Shown: positions 17,076 through 25,666, counted from the stretch's first letter. The stretch is 64,000 bases of DNA from Clostridium peptidivorans (GCF_900205925.1 NZ_OAOD01000016.1:20838-84837); one strand, 5' to 3'. Notes: generated by a model from the sequence alone, not told the origin. Made by a program: numbers and translations.

Positions 17076-17570
17076 ATGAAAAAAGCATCTATTATTTTTT
17101 GTTTAATAATATATTTAATTTGTTTTTCTACTAATGCTAATGCACTTACTACTGAACCACATAATGATGCTACGCATGGTATTCCTTACAAATATACTCC
17201 TACCGAAGGCTCAGTAGAAGAACTATATAAAGATATAATTGTAACACTTCTTGAGCCGTATATTACAGATGAAGTAACTAAACAGTATGGACAATTACTT
17301 CAATATGATTTATTTGCAATAGAATTTTTAAAAATAGAGAGACCTGAATATCGCTCTTTTGATTTTTTAGTTAAACTTCAAGTAGAACCATTTGTCGGAG
17401 CACATAATACTATTGGAGTTGACGAAATAATTATTGGAATAAGTCCAATTAAAACTGAAGTTAAATCGTTTAAGCATATTAAAAGCTTTCCACTCCCACC
17501 ATATTTGGAAAAATATTATCAAAATCTAAACTTTGTTTACACATGGAAGTTTGATAACATATTCAGTTGA
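17076..17570 (+). CDS. Secreted protein, DUF3888-like
   Basis: 164 aa, ribosome site GAGAGG. A clear signal peptide (KKASIIFCLIIYLICFSTNANA) ends near residue 23. The mature part has SVEELYKDIIVTLLEPYITD and KQYGQLLQYDLFAIEFLKIE, the pattern I associate with DUF3888, a short secreted Firmicute family of unknown role. No lipobox and no cysteine pairs. The 3' end of the coding sequence forms one arm of its own terminator. Confidence 0.65.
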   Translation: MKKASIIFCLIIYLICFSTNANALTTEPHNDATHGIPYKYTPTEGSVEELYKDIIVTLLEPYITDEVTKQYGQLLQYDLFAIEFLKIERPEYRSFDFLVKLQVEPFVGAHNTIGVDEIIIGISPIKTEVKSFKHIKSFPLPPYLEKYYQNLNFVYTWKFDNIFS

Positions 17571-17597
17571 AGTATGCTATCAAACTTCTATTTTGTT
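17546..17597 (+). terminator. Terminator overlapping the end of the DUF3888-like gene
   Basis: GAAGTTTGATA pairs with TATCAAACTTC over a 21-nt loop, followed by TATTTTG. The upstream arm lies inside the coding sequence. Confidence 0.65.
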
Positions 17598-17691
17598 TGT
17601 GTCATCTTTTTACAAGTGTGTAATAGAGCATTATATAACTATATTGAAATTATAACATAAACTTTCAATTTATGGAAAACATCACCTCAGA

Positions 17692-18012
17692 TTATAACTT
17701 ACTAAACACCACTTCACAAAAATATACAGCTAAGACTGCACTCATAGCAACCTTTAATAGCCCTTTTTCATAATATGCTAAAACAAGTGCAACTACAGTA
17801 CCAATTATTGAAAAATACAAGTTTGAAGTAGAATATACTATACTTGGGAAAGTCATAGCCCCTAGTACAGCAAATGGTACATAATACAAAAAAGATTTAA
17901 ATACTTTTGACTGTATTTTTTTCTTAAAAATTGCTATAGGAAAAACTCTTATAAGATATGTAACAACTGCCATTAATAGCACTGAAATTAATACTTTATT
18001 CAAGTTCATCAT
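17692..18012 (-). CDS. azlD: AzlD-family branched-chain amino acid exporter subunit
   Basis: 106 aa with four hydrophobic segments, the usual size and topology of AzlD. The VTYLIRVFPIAIFKKKI motif near the N-terminus is typical. It overlaps the end of azlC by 17 bases, so the two are co-translated. With AzlC it forms an exporter for branched-chain amino acids or their toxic analogues. Confidence 0.88.
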   Translation of the reverse strand: MMNLNKVLISVLLMAVVTYLIRVFPIAIFKKKIQSKVFKSFLYYVPFAVLGAMTFPSIVYSTSNLYFSIIGTVVALVLAYYEKGLLKVAMSAVLAVYFCEVVFSKL

Positions 18013-18754
18013 CCTCCCTTGGGAAAAGCAGTGCCCCTATAGTTGCTGCTATAATGGTAGCAATAATAATACTCCATCCACCAGATATTTTATTTATGTA
18101 TGGCACCCATTTGAATAATGAGCTTACAAAAATTGCTATAATTATAACCACTAATGCTTCTTTGGATTTTTTTGCTGCTGGAACGATGAGTGCTAGAAAC
18201 ATTGCATATAACGCTATTCCCAAAGAACTTTGTAGAGATTTAGGCAGCATAGAAGTTGTTACTGCTCCAAGTGCAGTGCCTAATGCCCATCCAAAGTAAG
18301 GACATGTAATAAGTCCCATCATATATGGAAAAGTGATTTCTTTTTTCTCTAAAGAAGCCACCGTAAAAGTTTCATCTGTTATCCCAAAAGCCATAATACT
18401 TCTTTGAAGTAATGGCATCTCATATGTTATCTTTTGAGAAAGTGATAATGACATTAACATATATCCAATGTTAATTACAAATGTGGTTAATATAATTTCA
18501 AAAATTGAGGCATTAGCTATTATCAAAGTCGCTCCTGCAAATTGCCCAGCTGATGTGAGATTTGTTAATGATATTAAAATAGCAATCCAAATAGGCATTC
18601 CACCATTAACCGCCATCATTCCAAATGTAAATGAAACAGGAATGTATCCTACTGCAATAGGTATACCTTTACTAATTCCTTTGCGAAATTCATATACACT
18701 TTCTTTTTTATCATAAAGAACTTGCTCTTCTGTCTGAGTGTATAAATTATTCAA
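17996..18754 (-). CDS. azlC: AzlC-family branched-chain amino acid exporter subunit
   Basis: 252 aa from a TTG with GGTGG upstream. The conserved start GISKGIPIAVGYIPVSFTFG and the later TSAGQFAGATLI and FGITDETFT are the AzlC signatures. About seven membrane segments. A terminator-like repeat at 18794-18822 separates it from the upstream esterase gene, so azlCD is its own unit. No Lrp-type regulator is adjacent. Confidence 0.9.
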   Translation of the reverse strand: MNNLYTQTEEQVLYDKKESVYEFRKGISKGIPIAVGYIPVSFTFGMMAVNGGMPIWIAILISLTNLTSAGQFAGATLIIANASIFEIILTTFVINIGYMLMSLSLSQKITYEMPLLQRSIMAFGITDETFTVASLEKKEITFPYMMGLITCPYFGWALGTALGAVTTSMLPKSLQSSLGIALYAMFLALIVPAAKKSKEALVVIIIAIFVSSLFKWVPYINKISGGWSIIIATIIAATIGALLFPREDDELE

Positions 18755-18793
18755 GATTCCACCTTCTTATTTAAAATTTGTTTATATCCCCTT

Positions 18794-18822
18794 AAAAGCA
18801 CCTACAATTTGCAGATGCTTTT
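18794..18822 (-). terminator. Terminator hairpin of the dispersed repeat family, solo copy
   Basis: AAAAGCATCTGC pairs with the GTAGGTGCTTTT side. The same hairpin is part of the composite repeats at 12361 and 20082, but here the TGCCACCCACATGG module is missing. It separates the esterase gene from azlC. Confidence 0.6.
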
Positions 18823-18930
18823 ACGTTAATAAAGTATTGATTATAAACAGCCTAAACACGTTTTTTTCTACTTTCTTTGTCGTTGCATATTATGCTTACC
18901 TTGATATTATGCTTAAGTTATTTTCTCCTG

Positions 18931-19839
18931 CTATTTCATTTTTTCTGCCAAAAATGCTCCTAATATTTCTATTGCTTCTTTACTTTCAGGAAGATTTGAA
19001 TCTGCTGCAAAAACATGGTAGAGGTTATCCCATACAATAAGATCCGCAGTAGTTTTGCTAAGTGCTGCTTTTCTTGCTAAATTCATTGAATCGCTTAGTA
19101 AAATCTCACGACCTCCAGTTAAAATCATCATAGGCGGAAAATCTTTGTAATCACCAAAAATAGGAGAAATTAAAGGATTATTCATCTCTTCTTTACCAGC
19201 ATAAATTTTTGCCGATCCCTCCAATTGTTTTTTACTTAATATAGGGTCATATTCTTTTAAAGTTTCTATTGTATCCCCTTTTAACGTTAAATCAACCCAG
19301 GGTGAAAATAATCCTAGAGCTGCAGGTAAATCTAATTTAAGATCTTTTAGCTTTAATACAGTGGCTAAAGCAAGGCCTCCACCTGCCGAATCCCCTACAA
19401 TAGCAATGTTACTTGAACTATATCCTTCTTCCAGTAAGTATTCATATATGCTCAGTACATCCTCTAGAGCCTTTGGAAACGGATTTTCAGGAGCTAGTCC
19501 ATAATTAACTGATAATACCTTTATTCCTGTAACACTGGAAAGTTGAACAGGAATTGTACAGTAATTTTTCACATTTCCATACATATAACATCCACCATGA
19601 AGATATATCATAACTTTTTTATTTTTATTAGAATTTGCAGTGTCTATCCAAGCTGCATGTACACCTTTAATTTCCACTTCTTTTAAACAATACTCCTGAT
19701 TTAATTCTTTTAATAACCCATTTAAATTTTCATCTAAAAAATTTCTAAAGTATGTTATGAACTCACTATTTGAAAAGTCCATATTATCAAGCATTAAATT
19801 TTCTTTGCTGGTATCGTTTTCTTTATTTTTATCTACCAT
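18931..19839 (-). CDS. Alpha/beta hydrolase, HSL-type esterase
   Basis: 302 aa, ribosome site AAAAGGAGTTG. The oxyanion motif HGG (MIYLHGGCYMYGN, about 95), the nucleophile elbow GDSAGGGLA (about 168) and a C-terminal catalytic His (LYHVFAAD, about 275) identify the hormone-sensitive-lipase group of carboxylesterases. The likely acid is Asp in DLIVWDNLYH or an Asp just before it. No signal peptide, so it is cytoplasmic. It probably hydrolyses short acyl esters; the natural substrate is unknown. Confidence 0.85.
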   Translation of the reverse strand: MVDKNKENDTSKENLMLDNMDFSNSEFITYFRNFLDENLNGLLKELNQEYCLKEVEIKGVHAAWIDTANSNKNKKVMIYLHGGCYMYGNVKNYCTIPVQLSSVTGIKVLSVNYGLAPENPFPKALEDVLSIYEYLLEEGYSSSNIAIVGDSAGGGLALATVLKLKDLKLDLPAALGLFSPWVDLTLKGDTIETLKEYDPILSKKQLEGSAKIYAGKEEMNNPLISPIFGDYKDFPPMMILTGGREILLSDSMNLARKAALSKTTADLIVWDNLYHVFAADSNLPESKEAIEILGAFLAEKMK

Positions 19840-20081
19840 AACTTCAACTCCTTTTAAATATAAATGTTAAATTTATTATATCAGCTTGTCCCACAATATC
19901 CTGTGTACAAGTGTTATGTACTACCGCTGGTTTTACTCTGTAACTTCCTCATACATATTCCCCATAATACTACTTTTCCCCCTTAAATTTACCACAATAT
20001 TACTACAAGTTCAAACTTGTTATTGCCTTCATGCCCTGACTTTCAAAAATTACAATATAATGTCCTCAGTAAAGTTATATA

Positions 20082-20148
20082 TAAAAAAAGCACCTGCAAT
20101 ATTGCAGATGCTTTGTATACTTGCTACTTGCCATGTGGGTGGCACTAT
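20082..20148 (-). repeat. Composite terminator repeat, copy B
   Basis: Same two modules as copy A: TAGTGCCACCCACATGGCAA containing the pit gene's TAG stop, then the hairpin AAAGCATCTGC/GCAGGTGCTTTTTT. About 90% identical to copy A, 8 kb away. Confidence 0.7.
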
Positions 20149-21143
20149 AAAAACATACTCATACCCATATATATAACTGCAGCCAATGCTGCTGATATTG
20201 GAAGTGTAATAAACCAAGTTATTATCATTCTTTTTCCTGTATCCCACTTTACTGCTCTTACTCTATAGGATGTACCTACACCCATTATAGAAGATGATAT
20301 AACATGAGTTGTACTAACTGGCAGACCAATTTTAGATGCTCCAAATATTACTAGAGCTGATGATAAATCTGCTGCCACACCGTTAACAGGTTTTATTTTC
20401 ATAATTTGTGTTCCAACTGTTTTAATTATTCTCCATCCTCCAACGGAAGTACCCAGTGCCATTGCTGTAGCACAGGCTAACTGTACCCAAAGGGGGATAT
20501 CTCCAGAGCTTATCAAATTGTTGCTTACAAGTGCCATTGTTATTATTCCCATGGATTTTTGCGCATCATTTGTACCATGAGCAAAAGCCTGAATTGCAGC
20601 TGTAATAACCTGAACCCTTCTAAATCCTATATTTGTTTTAGAAAGATTTAAGTTTTTAAATACATTCTTAAAAATAGTAAACATAATATATCCTACTACA
20701 AAAGCAAGTATTGGTGATAAAATCAGTGCTTTAATTATTGATGTAAATCCATTAAAGTTTATGGAGTATATCCCTGCTGCTGCTATAGCTGCACCTGCAA
20801 TTGAACCTATAAGTGCATGGGATGAACTGCTTGGTATTCCAAAGTACCATGTAATAAGGTTCCAAGCTATGGCTGAAACAAGTGCTGCAAGTATAACTAC
20901 TGATCCGTTTGGTATAGAGTCCAAGTTTACTATATCCTTTGCAATGGTTTTTGCAACTCCAGTGAAGGCTATAGCTCCTATAAAATTCATTAATGATGCC
21001 ATTATAATTGCACGTCTTGGACTTAATGCCTGTGTGGATACAGCTGTTGCAATTGCATTTGCAGTATCATGGAAACCATTAATAAAGTCAAAAGCTAATG
21101 CAAGAACAACGGTTAAAGCGATTACAATATATGCTGTATTCAT
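20145..21143 (-). CDS. pit: Low-affinity inorganic phosphate transporter, Pit family
   Basis: 332 aa. The two inverted PiT repeats are visible: GFHDTANAIATAVSTQALSP near residue 23 and AFAHGTNDAQKSMGIITMAL near 187, plus GIPSSSSHALIGSIAGAAIA and GLPVSTTHVISSSIMGVG. About ten membrane segments. It imports phosphate or metal-phosphate driven by the ion gradient. It follows the DUF47 gene by 11 bases, the standard Pit pair. Its stop codon lies inside a dispersed repeat. Confidence 0.93.
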   Translation of the reverse strand: MNTAYIVIALTVVLALAFDFINGFHDTANAIATAVSTQALSPRRAIIMASLMNFIGAIAFTGVAKTIAKDIVNLDSIPNGSVVILAALVSAIAWNLITWYFGIPSSSSHALIGSIAGAAIAAAGIYSINFNGFTSIIKALILSPILAFVVGYIMFTIFKNVFKNLNLSKTNIGFRRVQVITAAIQAFAHGTNDAQKSMGIITMALVSNNLISSGDIPLWVQLACATAMALGTSVGGWRIIKTVGTQIMKIKPVNGVAADLSSALVIFGASKIGLPVSTTHVISSSIMGVGTSYRVRAVKWDTGKRMIITWFITLPISAALAAVIYMGMSMFL

Positions 21144-21154
21144 CTCATTTCTCC

Positions 21155-21778
21155 TTACGCATTCTTCATTACTACTGTTTCAAGGGCTTTACTAACCTTT
21201 TTGCATTCGTCCGCAGTATTCTCAAGAAGTTCATATATCTCCTTATATTGAATAAGTTTAATTACATCCTTCTCCTTTTCAAAGAGCTCTTTTATTGCCT
21301 TTCTTTCAAGTATATCGCACTTGTGTTCAAATTCTTTTATTTTAACTGAATGCTGTCTAATTTCTGTAAGCTTCTTATGTGAAAGCAATTCTACAGCGTT
21401 ATGTATTTCAATTATGCATTTATTCAATAACTCACTAAACTCAACCATATAGCTGTGTATTTCATATATGTTAAACATATAGAAACGAGCTGCACAGTGC
21501 TCAAGACCATCAAGAACTTTATCCATGTGAACCGCAAGTTCTAAAGCATCTTCACGCTCAATTGGAGTAATAAAGCTATTATTTAATTCCTTTATTATTT
21601 CATCAACTATAAAGTCGCCCTTATGCTCATACTCCTTCATTTTTGTCTTGAATTCTTCAAGATGCTTTTCTTCCTTGATCTTAAAATCAACAAAATACTG
21701 TCCTCCCTCTTTTAAATTGGCAGAACTGTCTAAAAGCATTAAAAATAATTTATCTTTCTTTCCTTTGTTGAAATTCAT
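21155..21778 (-). CDS. DUF47/PhoU-like Pit accessory protein
   Basis: 207 aa, all-helical, with the PhoU-like motif EYEHKGDFIVDEIIKELNNSF near residue 50 and a repeat KEFEHKCDILERKAIKELFE near 150, which hold the metal-binding E-x-x-x-D sites. DUF47 proteins sit next to Pit transporters and are thought to gate or regulate them. First gene of a two-gene operon; the ribosome site (AGGGGAGAAGCAATC) is good. Confidence 0.9.
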   Translation of the reverse strand: MNFNKGKKDKLFLMLLDSSANLKEGGQYFVDFKIKEEKHLEEFKTKMKEYEHKGDFIVDEIIKELNNSFITPIEREDALELAVHMDKVLDGLEHCAARFYMFNIYEIHSYMVEFSELLNKCIIEIHNAVELLSHKKLTEIRQHSVKIKEFEHKCDILERKAIKELFEKEKDVIKLIQYKEIYELLENTADECKKVSKALETVVMKNA

Positions 21779-21882
21779 GATTGCTTCTCCCCTTTTTGTA
21801 ATATCTTAAATAATAGGTCATAAATATTTTATCATCTTTTGTCGTATTTTAAAACAAGATATTTATTTCCTGTTCTTCAAAT

Positions 21883-21919
21883 AAAAAAACTTTAGCCTTT
21901 TCACTTAAGCTAAAGTTTT
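21883..21919 (-). terminator. Terminator after decayed GGDEF gene
   Basis: Minus strand AACTTTAGC pairs with GCTAAAGTT, followed by TTTTTATTTG. Confidence 0.6.
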
Positions 21920-21946
21920 CATTTTCTTTATCATTTTTCCAACATA

Positions 21947-22373
21947 TCATTTTTGCCCCACTACATCTACAATAATTTTAGTAGCACTTATAATATACTT
22001 ATCTCCTTGTAGATGACCATATTTATCGTTAATTTTCTTCATTCCATCAAGGTCACAAATAACAAAATAAAAAGGGTTGTTTGTTTCAGAAATTATTTTA
22101 TTTACTTTGTCCATTCCTTTTCTGTTAAATATATCTGTCATAGAATCCTTTAAAGCTAGTTCTCCAAACTTTTCAATAACTCTCTTTGTATAGTTACTCC
22201 ATAGTATTACACCTAATATATAAATAATAGTTCCTAATGTAAAACATATTCTTATAAGTACATATATAAATTGGGTATTAATTATAGGAAAGATCATATC
22301 AAGAAATGTAGCAATTGTAAGTAATAACAGTCCTAAAAATAATACTTTAAATGTATGGGTTCTTAGTTCTCAT
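21947..22373 (-). pseudogene. Decayed membrane-anchored GGDEF (diguanylate cyclase-type) gene
   Basis: The main frame has two membrane segments and then ALKDSMTDIFNRKGMDKVNK and FVICDLDGMKKINDKYGHLQGD, the first half of a GGDEF domain. It stops at VVGQK, before the GGDEF active-site motif, so the catalytic half is missing. Upstream, MRTKNPY starts at an ATG at 22373 but is one frame off the continuing HTFKVLFLGLLLLTIATFLD. So there is at least one frameshift and a 3' truncation. It still carries its own terminator. Confidence 0.65.
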
Positions 22374-22428
22374 CTTCGCCTTGTAAAAAATTATAATCTT
22401 ATCATATAAAAAAGAAGGATTATAACAA

Positions 22429-22524
22429 ATGAAAATCGACAGCAGAGGAATTATCGACCTAGCCGATTGGAGCCTTGCTGCTACCATCATTGTTGCAATG
22501 ATTATATTATCAAGTGATTCTTAG
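22429..22524 (+). CDS. 31-aa single-helix membrane peptide
   Basis: An ATG after AGAAGGATTATAACA opens a 31-codon frame: MKIDSRGIIDLADWSLAATI then IVAMIILSSDS. The N-terminal 14 residues are polar; residues 15-27 form a short hydrophobic helix; the end is acidic. Size and layout resemble type I toxins and small membrane regulators, but I do not recognise the family. It is the only gene in this stretch on the plus strand, and its stop codon touches a 13-bp stem-loop and then a structured RNA, so it may be part of one RNA-based unit. Confidence 0.55.
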   Translation: MKIDSRGIIDLADWSLAATIIVAMIILSSDS

Positions 22525-22572
22525 GTTCAGGTGGAGTTTGCTTATAAGTAATACCTTTTCTCCATCTGAACC
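22524..22572 (+). other. 13-bp stem-loop directly after the 31-aa ORF
   Basis: GGTTCAGGTGGAG pairs along its whole length with CTCCATCTGAACC (one G-U pair) over a 23-nt loop. No T-run follows, so it is not a simple terminator. It could be a processing, stability or antisense-binding site. Confidence 0.7.
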
Positions 22573-22574
22573 TT

Positions 22575-22756
22575 AGAAGAACTTATCCAGGCGCGTATCA
22601 GTGCTTATCTCCCGCTTTGAAGAAAAGCAGATATCCCAAATCTATGATTTGGTGATAGTCGCTTTCACAGAGTGCGATGGGGGTGTTAGCAATGGTAGCG
22701 ATCGGATAAATAGCAGTTAGACTAAGGGGATCTCATAAAAATGAGACCCCCTTTTA
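22575..22756 (+). ncRNA. Structured non-coding RNA candidate ending in a strong terminator
   Basis: About 180 nt of clearly higher GC than the surroundings and with no open frame. Readable helices: closing stem TTATCC (22583-22588)/GGATAA (22704-22709); a two-part hairpin TATCT-GCTTT/AAAGC-AGATA (22606-22633); CCAAATC/GATTTGG with a 3-nt loop (22636-22652); TCGC/GCGA (22659-22677). It ends with GGGG-TCTCAT/ATGAGA-CCCC and TTTT (22726-22755). No gene follows on the plus strand, so it is a stand-alone RNA and not a leader. I cannot assign it to a family; raiA-type RNAs of clostridia are one candidate to test. Confidence 0.65.
22726..22755 (+). terminator. Rho-independent terminator of the RNA locus
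   Basis: GGGGATCTCAT and ATGAGACCCCC pair over an AAAA loop and are followed by TTTT. Confidence 0.8.
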
Positions 22757-22797
22757 ATATCTGAGTAACAGCCTCATTATCAGTAAGACTGCTTGTT

Positions 22798-23238
22798 CTA
22801 AAATTCCTTTATTAATTCAGAAAGAGCCTCTGACCTATCCTTAGCTAATCCAAATTTCTTTATTATAGCTTTTATTATTTCATCTTTTTTGGATGGATCG
22901 ACTAAGTCTTCAGGATTAATATGTAAGCTTTTTAACACTGCTTTCATCAATTCCTTGCCAATTCCAAAAAAAGAGGCTAATCTTTCTACAGCCATATCTG
23001 ATTTATGTTCTAATTGATCTTCATAATATTGATGTAATCCTTCAGTATCAGAAACATTTGATATATTTGTTCTCTCAGAAGTATCAGAGTTGTTTGTAGA
23101 TGTTTTTTCCTCATTATCCATCATAACCTTATTAAAAATACTTTGAAAGGATTCTCTATTTGACTTTTTATAATTATTATATGCTTTATTTTTTATAGCT
23201 CCACTGTTTAAAGTTAAAGACTCAATATTCTTATTCAT
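22798..23238 (-). CDS. Unknown soluble protein
   Basis: 146 aa, ribosome site GCGGAGG. The first 70 residues are polar and probably disordered (Asn/Ser/Glu-rich, SNRESFQSIFNKVMMDNEE). The rest is helical, with LASFFGIGKELMKAVLKSLH and DEIIKAIIKKFGLAKDRSEA. No signal peptide, membrane segment or catalytic motif. The disordered-then-helical layout recalls flagellar hook-length or export-chaperone proteins, but no flagellar genes are near. Convergent with the structured RNA. Confidence 0.6.
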   Translation of the reverse strand: MNKNIESLTLNSGAIKNKAYNNYKKSNRESFQSIFNKVMMDNEEKTSTNNSDTSERTNISNVSDTEGLHQYYEDQLEHKSDMAVERLASFFGIGKELMKAVLKSLHINPEDLVDPSKKDEIIKAIIKKFGLAKDRSEALSELIKEF

Positions 23239-23600
23239 ATAGAATTACCTCCGCTTTTTACAAGTAATATAAAATCTTTTTATTGTTTATATGTTTTTAT
23301 ATCATCGTTTGTCTTACTTCTTGATAGGCTGCAGCCTACCATTATAGAAATTATAACACATTTCTACAACAATATGGAATATATTATGAAATTTTGTAAT
23401 TTGTTATTATTACTATACTAGTTTTCAATTTACTATTATTTATATTTTAAAGCACTAATTCCTTAGCATCAACTATATTTAAACTAGTTAATACTAAGGA
23501 ATCACCTAAAAACTTTATACCCTTTCTATATAAAGGCTTGTGCTACTGTTATACCCCATAGCCAGCAATCTAGATTTTAATTGCACCAAGCTTATTTAAC
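23239..23600. other. Gene-free AT-rich spacer
   Basis: Upstream region of the unknown 146-aa gene and downstream of abgT. It holds a GC-rich palindrome GATAGGCTGCAGCCTACC near 23322-23339 and an imperfect dyad CCTTAGCATCAACTATA/TTAATACTAAGG near 23461-23505. No open frame with a ribosome site is seen. Confidence 0.4.
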
Positions 23601-23665
23601 TTCAGGCATTGCATTAAAGAAATGCTTCCATATTGACACTCAATAACTGGCAGTAATTTAATAAT
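23601..23665. repeat. 65-bp direct repeat, left copy (flanks abgT)
   Basis: Begins TTCAGGCATTGCATTAAAGA and continues through AAATGCTTCCATATTGACAC and AATTTAATAAT. The copy at 25538-25602 is the same length with about four mismatches, same orientation. Confidence 0.75.
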
Positions 23666-23713
23666 TAAAATTCAATTGAACAAATTACTAATATCACAGT
23701 AAAAATATCCAAA

Positions 23714-25276
23714 TTAAGGAATTGGTATATGAATTGGAGCATTTGGTCCTAAAGGTATGCCTGCAGAATACCATATTATTAAAAGTATAGACCATCCAAG
23801 TAAAAACAACATTGAATAAGGAAGCATCGTAGATATTAAAGTACCTATTCCTGCATCTTCATCATACTTTTCAGCAAAGGTTACTATTAGAGCAAAGTAT
23901 GCCATTAATGGTGTAATTATGTTTGTACAAGAATCTCCTACTCTAAATGTAGCTTGTGTAAATTCTGGTGAAAATCCTATAGCCATAAACATTGGGACAA
24001 ATACCGGTGCCATTATAGCCCATTTTGCTGAAGCTGATCCCATAAATAAATTTATAAAAGCTGTTAATATAGTAAATAATAAAACAAGTGGAATTCCTGT
24101 TAGCCCTGTAGAATTTAAGAACTTTGCACCTTTAGCTGCTAAAATTGTTCCTAAATTAGTTTTTCCAAAGTAAGCAACAAATTGTGAAGCAACAAATACC
24201 AATACAAGGTAACCACCCATTTTGCCCATAGATTTTCCAACAGAGTTAGCAACATCTTTATTATTCTTTATCTTACCTGAAGCAATTCCATAAGCTACAC
24301 CAGGTATAAAGAAGAATAAAGCTATTATTGGTACTATTCCATCCATAAATGGAGTATGTCCTATAATTTCGTGTGTTTTAGGATCTCTTAGTATACCATT
24401 ATATGGAACCACTAATGCAAGTAATACTATCATAAATATTGCAAAAGCTATTCCCGCTGACTTTAATCCCTTTTTCTCTTCTGCTGACAATTCAGTAGCA
24501 TTTTCAGTTGGAGCTTTATCATATTTACCTAATCTAGGTTCCACAATTTTTTCAGTAACAAAAGTACCTATTGCAGTTATCAAAAATGTAGATGCTACCA
24601 TAAAATAATAATTTGCAGTAGGAGCTACTTTATAACTGGCATCTATAAGTCTTGCGGCTTCTGTAGTTATTCCACCCAAAAGTGGGTCTGTAGTACCTAT
24701 TAAGAGGTTTGCACTAAATCCACCAGATACCCCTGCAAATGCTGCAGCAAGTCCTGCAATTGGATGCCTTCCAAAACCCAAAAATACTATAGCACCTAAT
24801 GGAATCAAAACTACATATCCTGCATCTGAGGCTATATTAGACATAACACCAAGTAAAACAACAATAACTGTAACAAGACTTTTAGGAGTACTCAGTACTG
24901 CTTTTCTAAGTACTGCTTGAATAAGACCTGTCTCTTCTGCTAAACCAACTCCTAGCATAGCAACTAAAACTGTTCCTAATGGTGCAAAACTTGTAAAATT
25001 ATTAACTGCACTGGTAAACATATATCTTATACCATCAGCAGTAAGCAAACTAACTGCTTTTATATCCGTAAGTTTAGTTCCCCCATTTGTTTTATCAACC
25101 ATATTAAATTGTACACTTACACCTGCTCTAGCACATAAATCAGAAATAATAATTATTGCAAAAATTAAAATAACAAATATTGCAGCTGGATGAGGTAGTT
25201 TATTCCCTACTCTTTCAACCCAATCTAAAAATCCTCCCTTTCTATCTACTTTTACTTTCTTGCTAGTTTCCCCCAT
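23714..25276 (-). CDS. AbgT-family transporter (p-aminobenzoyl-glutamate type)
   Basis: 520 aa, ribosome site AAGGGG. About eleven membrane segments with the family motifs FLDWVERVGNKLPHPAAIFV at the N-terminus, GVMSNIASDAGYVVLIPLGA near 145, and MGSASAKWAIMAPVFVPMFM followed by FRVGDSCTNIITPLMAYFAL near 415-455. E. coli AbgT imports p-aminobenzoyl-glutamate; other members export sulfonamides. No AbgAB hydrolase genes lie beside it, so the direction of transport is open. It is a single gene bracketed by 65-bp direct repeats. Confidence 0.9.
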   Translation of the reverse strand: MGETSKKVKVDRKGGFLDWVERVGNKLPHPAAIFVILIFAIIIISDLCARAGVSVQFNMVDKTNGGTKLTDIKAVSLLTADGIRYMFTSAVNNFTSFAPLGTVLVAMLGVGLAEETGLIQAVLRKAVLSTPKSLVTVIVVLLGVMSNIASDAGYVVLIPLGAIVFLGFGRHPIAGLAAAFAGVSGGFSANLLIGTTDPLLGGITTEAARLIDASYKVAPTANYYFMVASTFLITAIGTFVTEKIVEPRLGKYDKAPTENATELSAEEKKGLKSAGIAFAIFMIVLLALVVPYNGILRDPKTHEIIGHTPFMDGIVPIIALFFFIPGVAYGIASGKIKNNKDVANSVGKSMGKMGGYLVLVFVASQFVAYFGKTNLGTILAAKGAKFLNSTGLTGIPLVLLFTILTAFINLFMGSASAKWAIMAPVFVPMFMAIGFSPEFTQATFRVGDSCTNIITPLMAYFALIVTFAEKYDEDAGIGTLISTMLPYSMLFLLGWSILLIIWYSAGIPLGPNAPIHIPIP

Positions 25277-25537
25277 TTTATAACCCCTTTCTTATAATAT
25301 TGCTTTTGTTTTTAATGAACTACTTTTTGTGAATTTTATAATTCATTCATACATAGTTCACTATTTTTGTAATTCACATACATTTTAATGATATTTTAAC
25401 ATATGAATGAAAGTATTTCAATAATTTTTAGAATTATGAATCTATTCTTGTTTTAATTTATATATAATTATATATATAAATTAATTTATTCATAATATAA
25501 GATAAATTTTAAAAATAAAAAAATAGTAGAGTCAATC
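25277..25537. other. abgT upstream region
   Basis: Very AT-rich. Contains repeated CATACA/ATTCATA motifs and an inverted pair (TTCACTATTTTTG, TTCATTCATACATAG) that could serve a regulator. No gene seen. Confidence 0.3.
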
Positions 25538-25602
25538 TTCAGGTATTGCATTAAAGAAATGCTTCCATATTGACACTCAATAATTGGTAATAATTTAATA
25601 AT
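25538..25602. repeat. 65-bp direct repeat, right copy (flanks abgT)
   Basis: Begins TTCAGGTATTGCATTAAAGA; matches 23601-23665. Together the copies enclose abgT and its promoter region. Confidence 0.75.
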
Positions 25603-25610
25603 GAAAAAAG

Positions 25611-25666
25611 AAAACCTCCTTGTGATTAAATGGAAGTAATAAGCAACCATTTACAAGGAGGTTTTA
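25611..25666 (-). terminator. Long hairpin terminator, distal
   Basis: AAAACCTCCTTGT and ACAAGGAGGTTTT form a 13-bp stem; the minus strand continues CTTTTTT. It acts after the NAD operon or isolates abgT. Confidence 0.6.

Noticed and set aside
19840..20080. 96-aa plus-strand frame between esterase and pit
   Set aside because: No ribosome site; overlaps the composite repeat and the end of pit in antisense.
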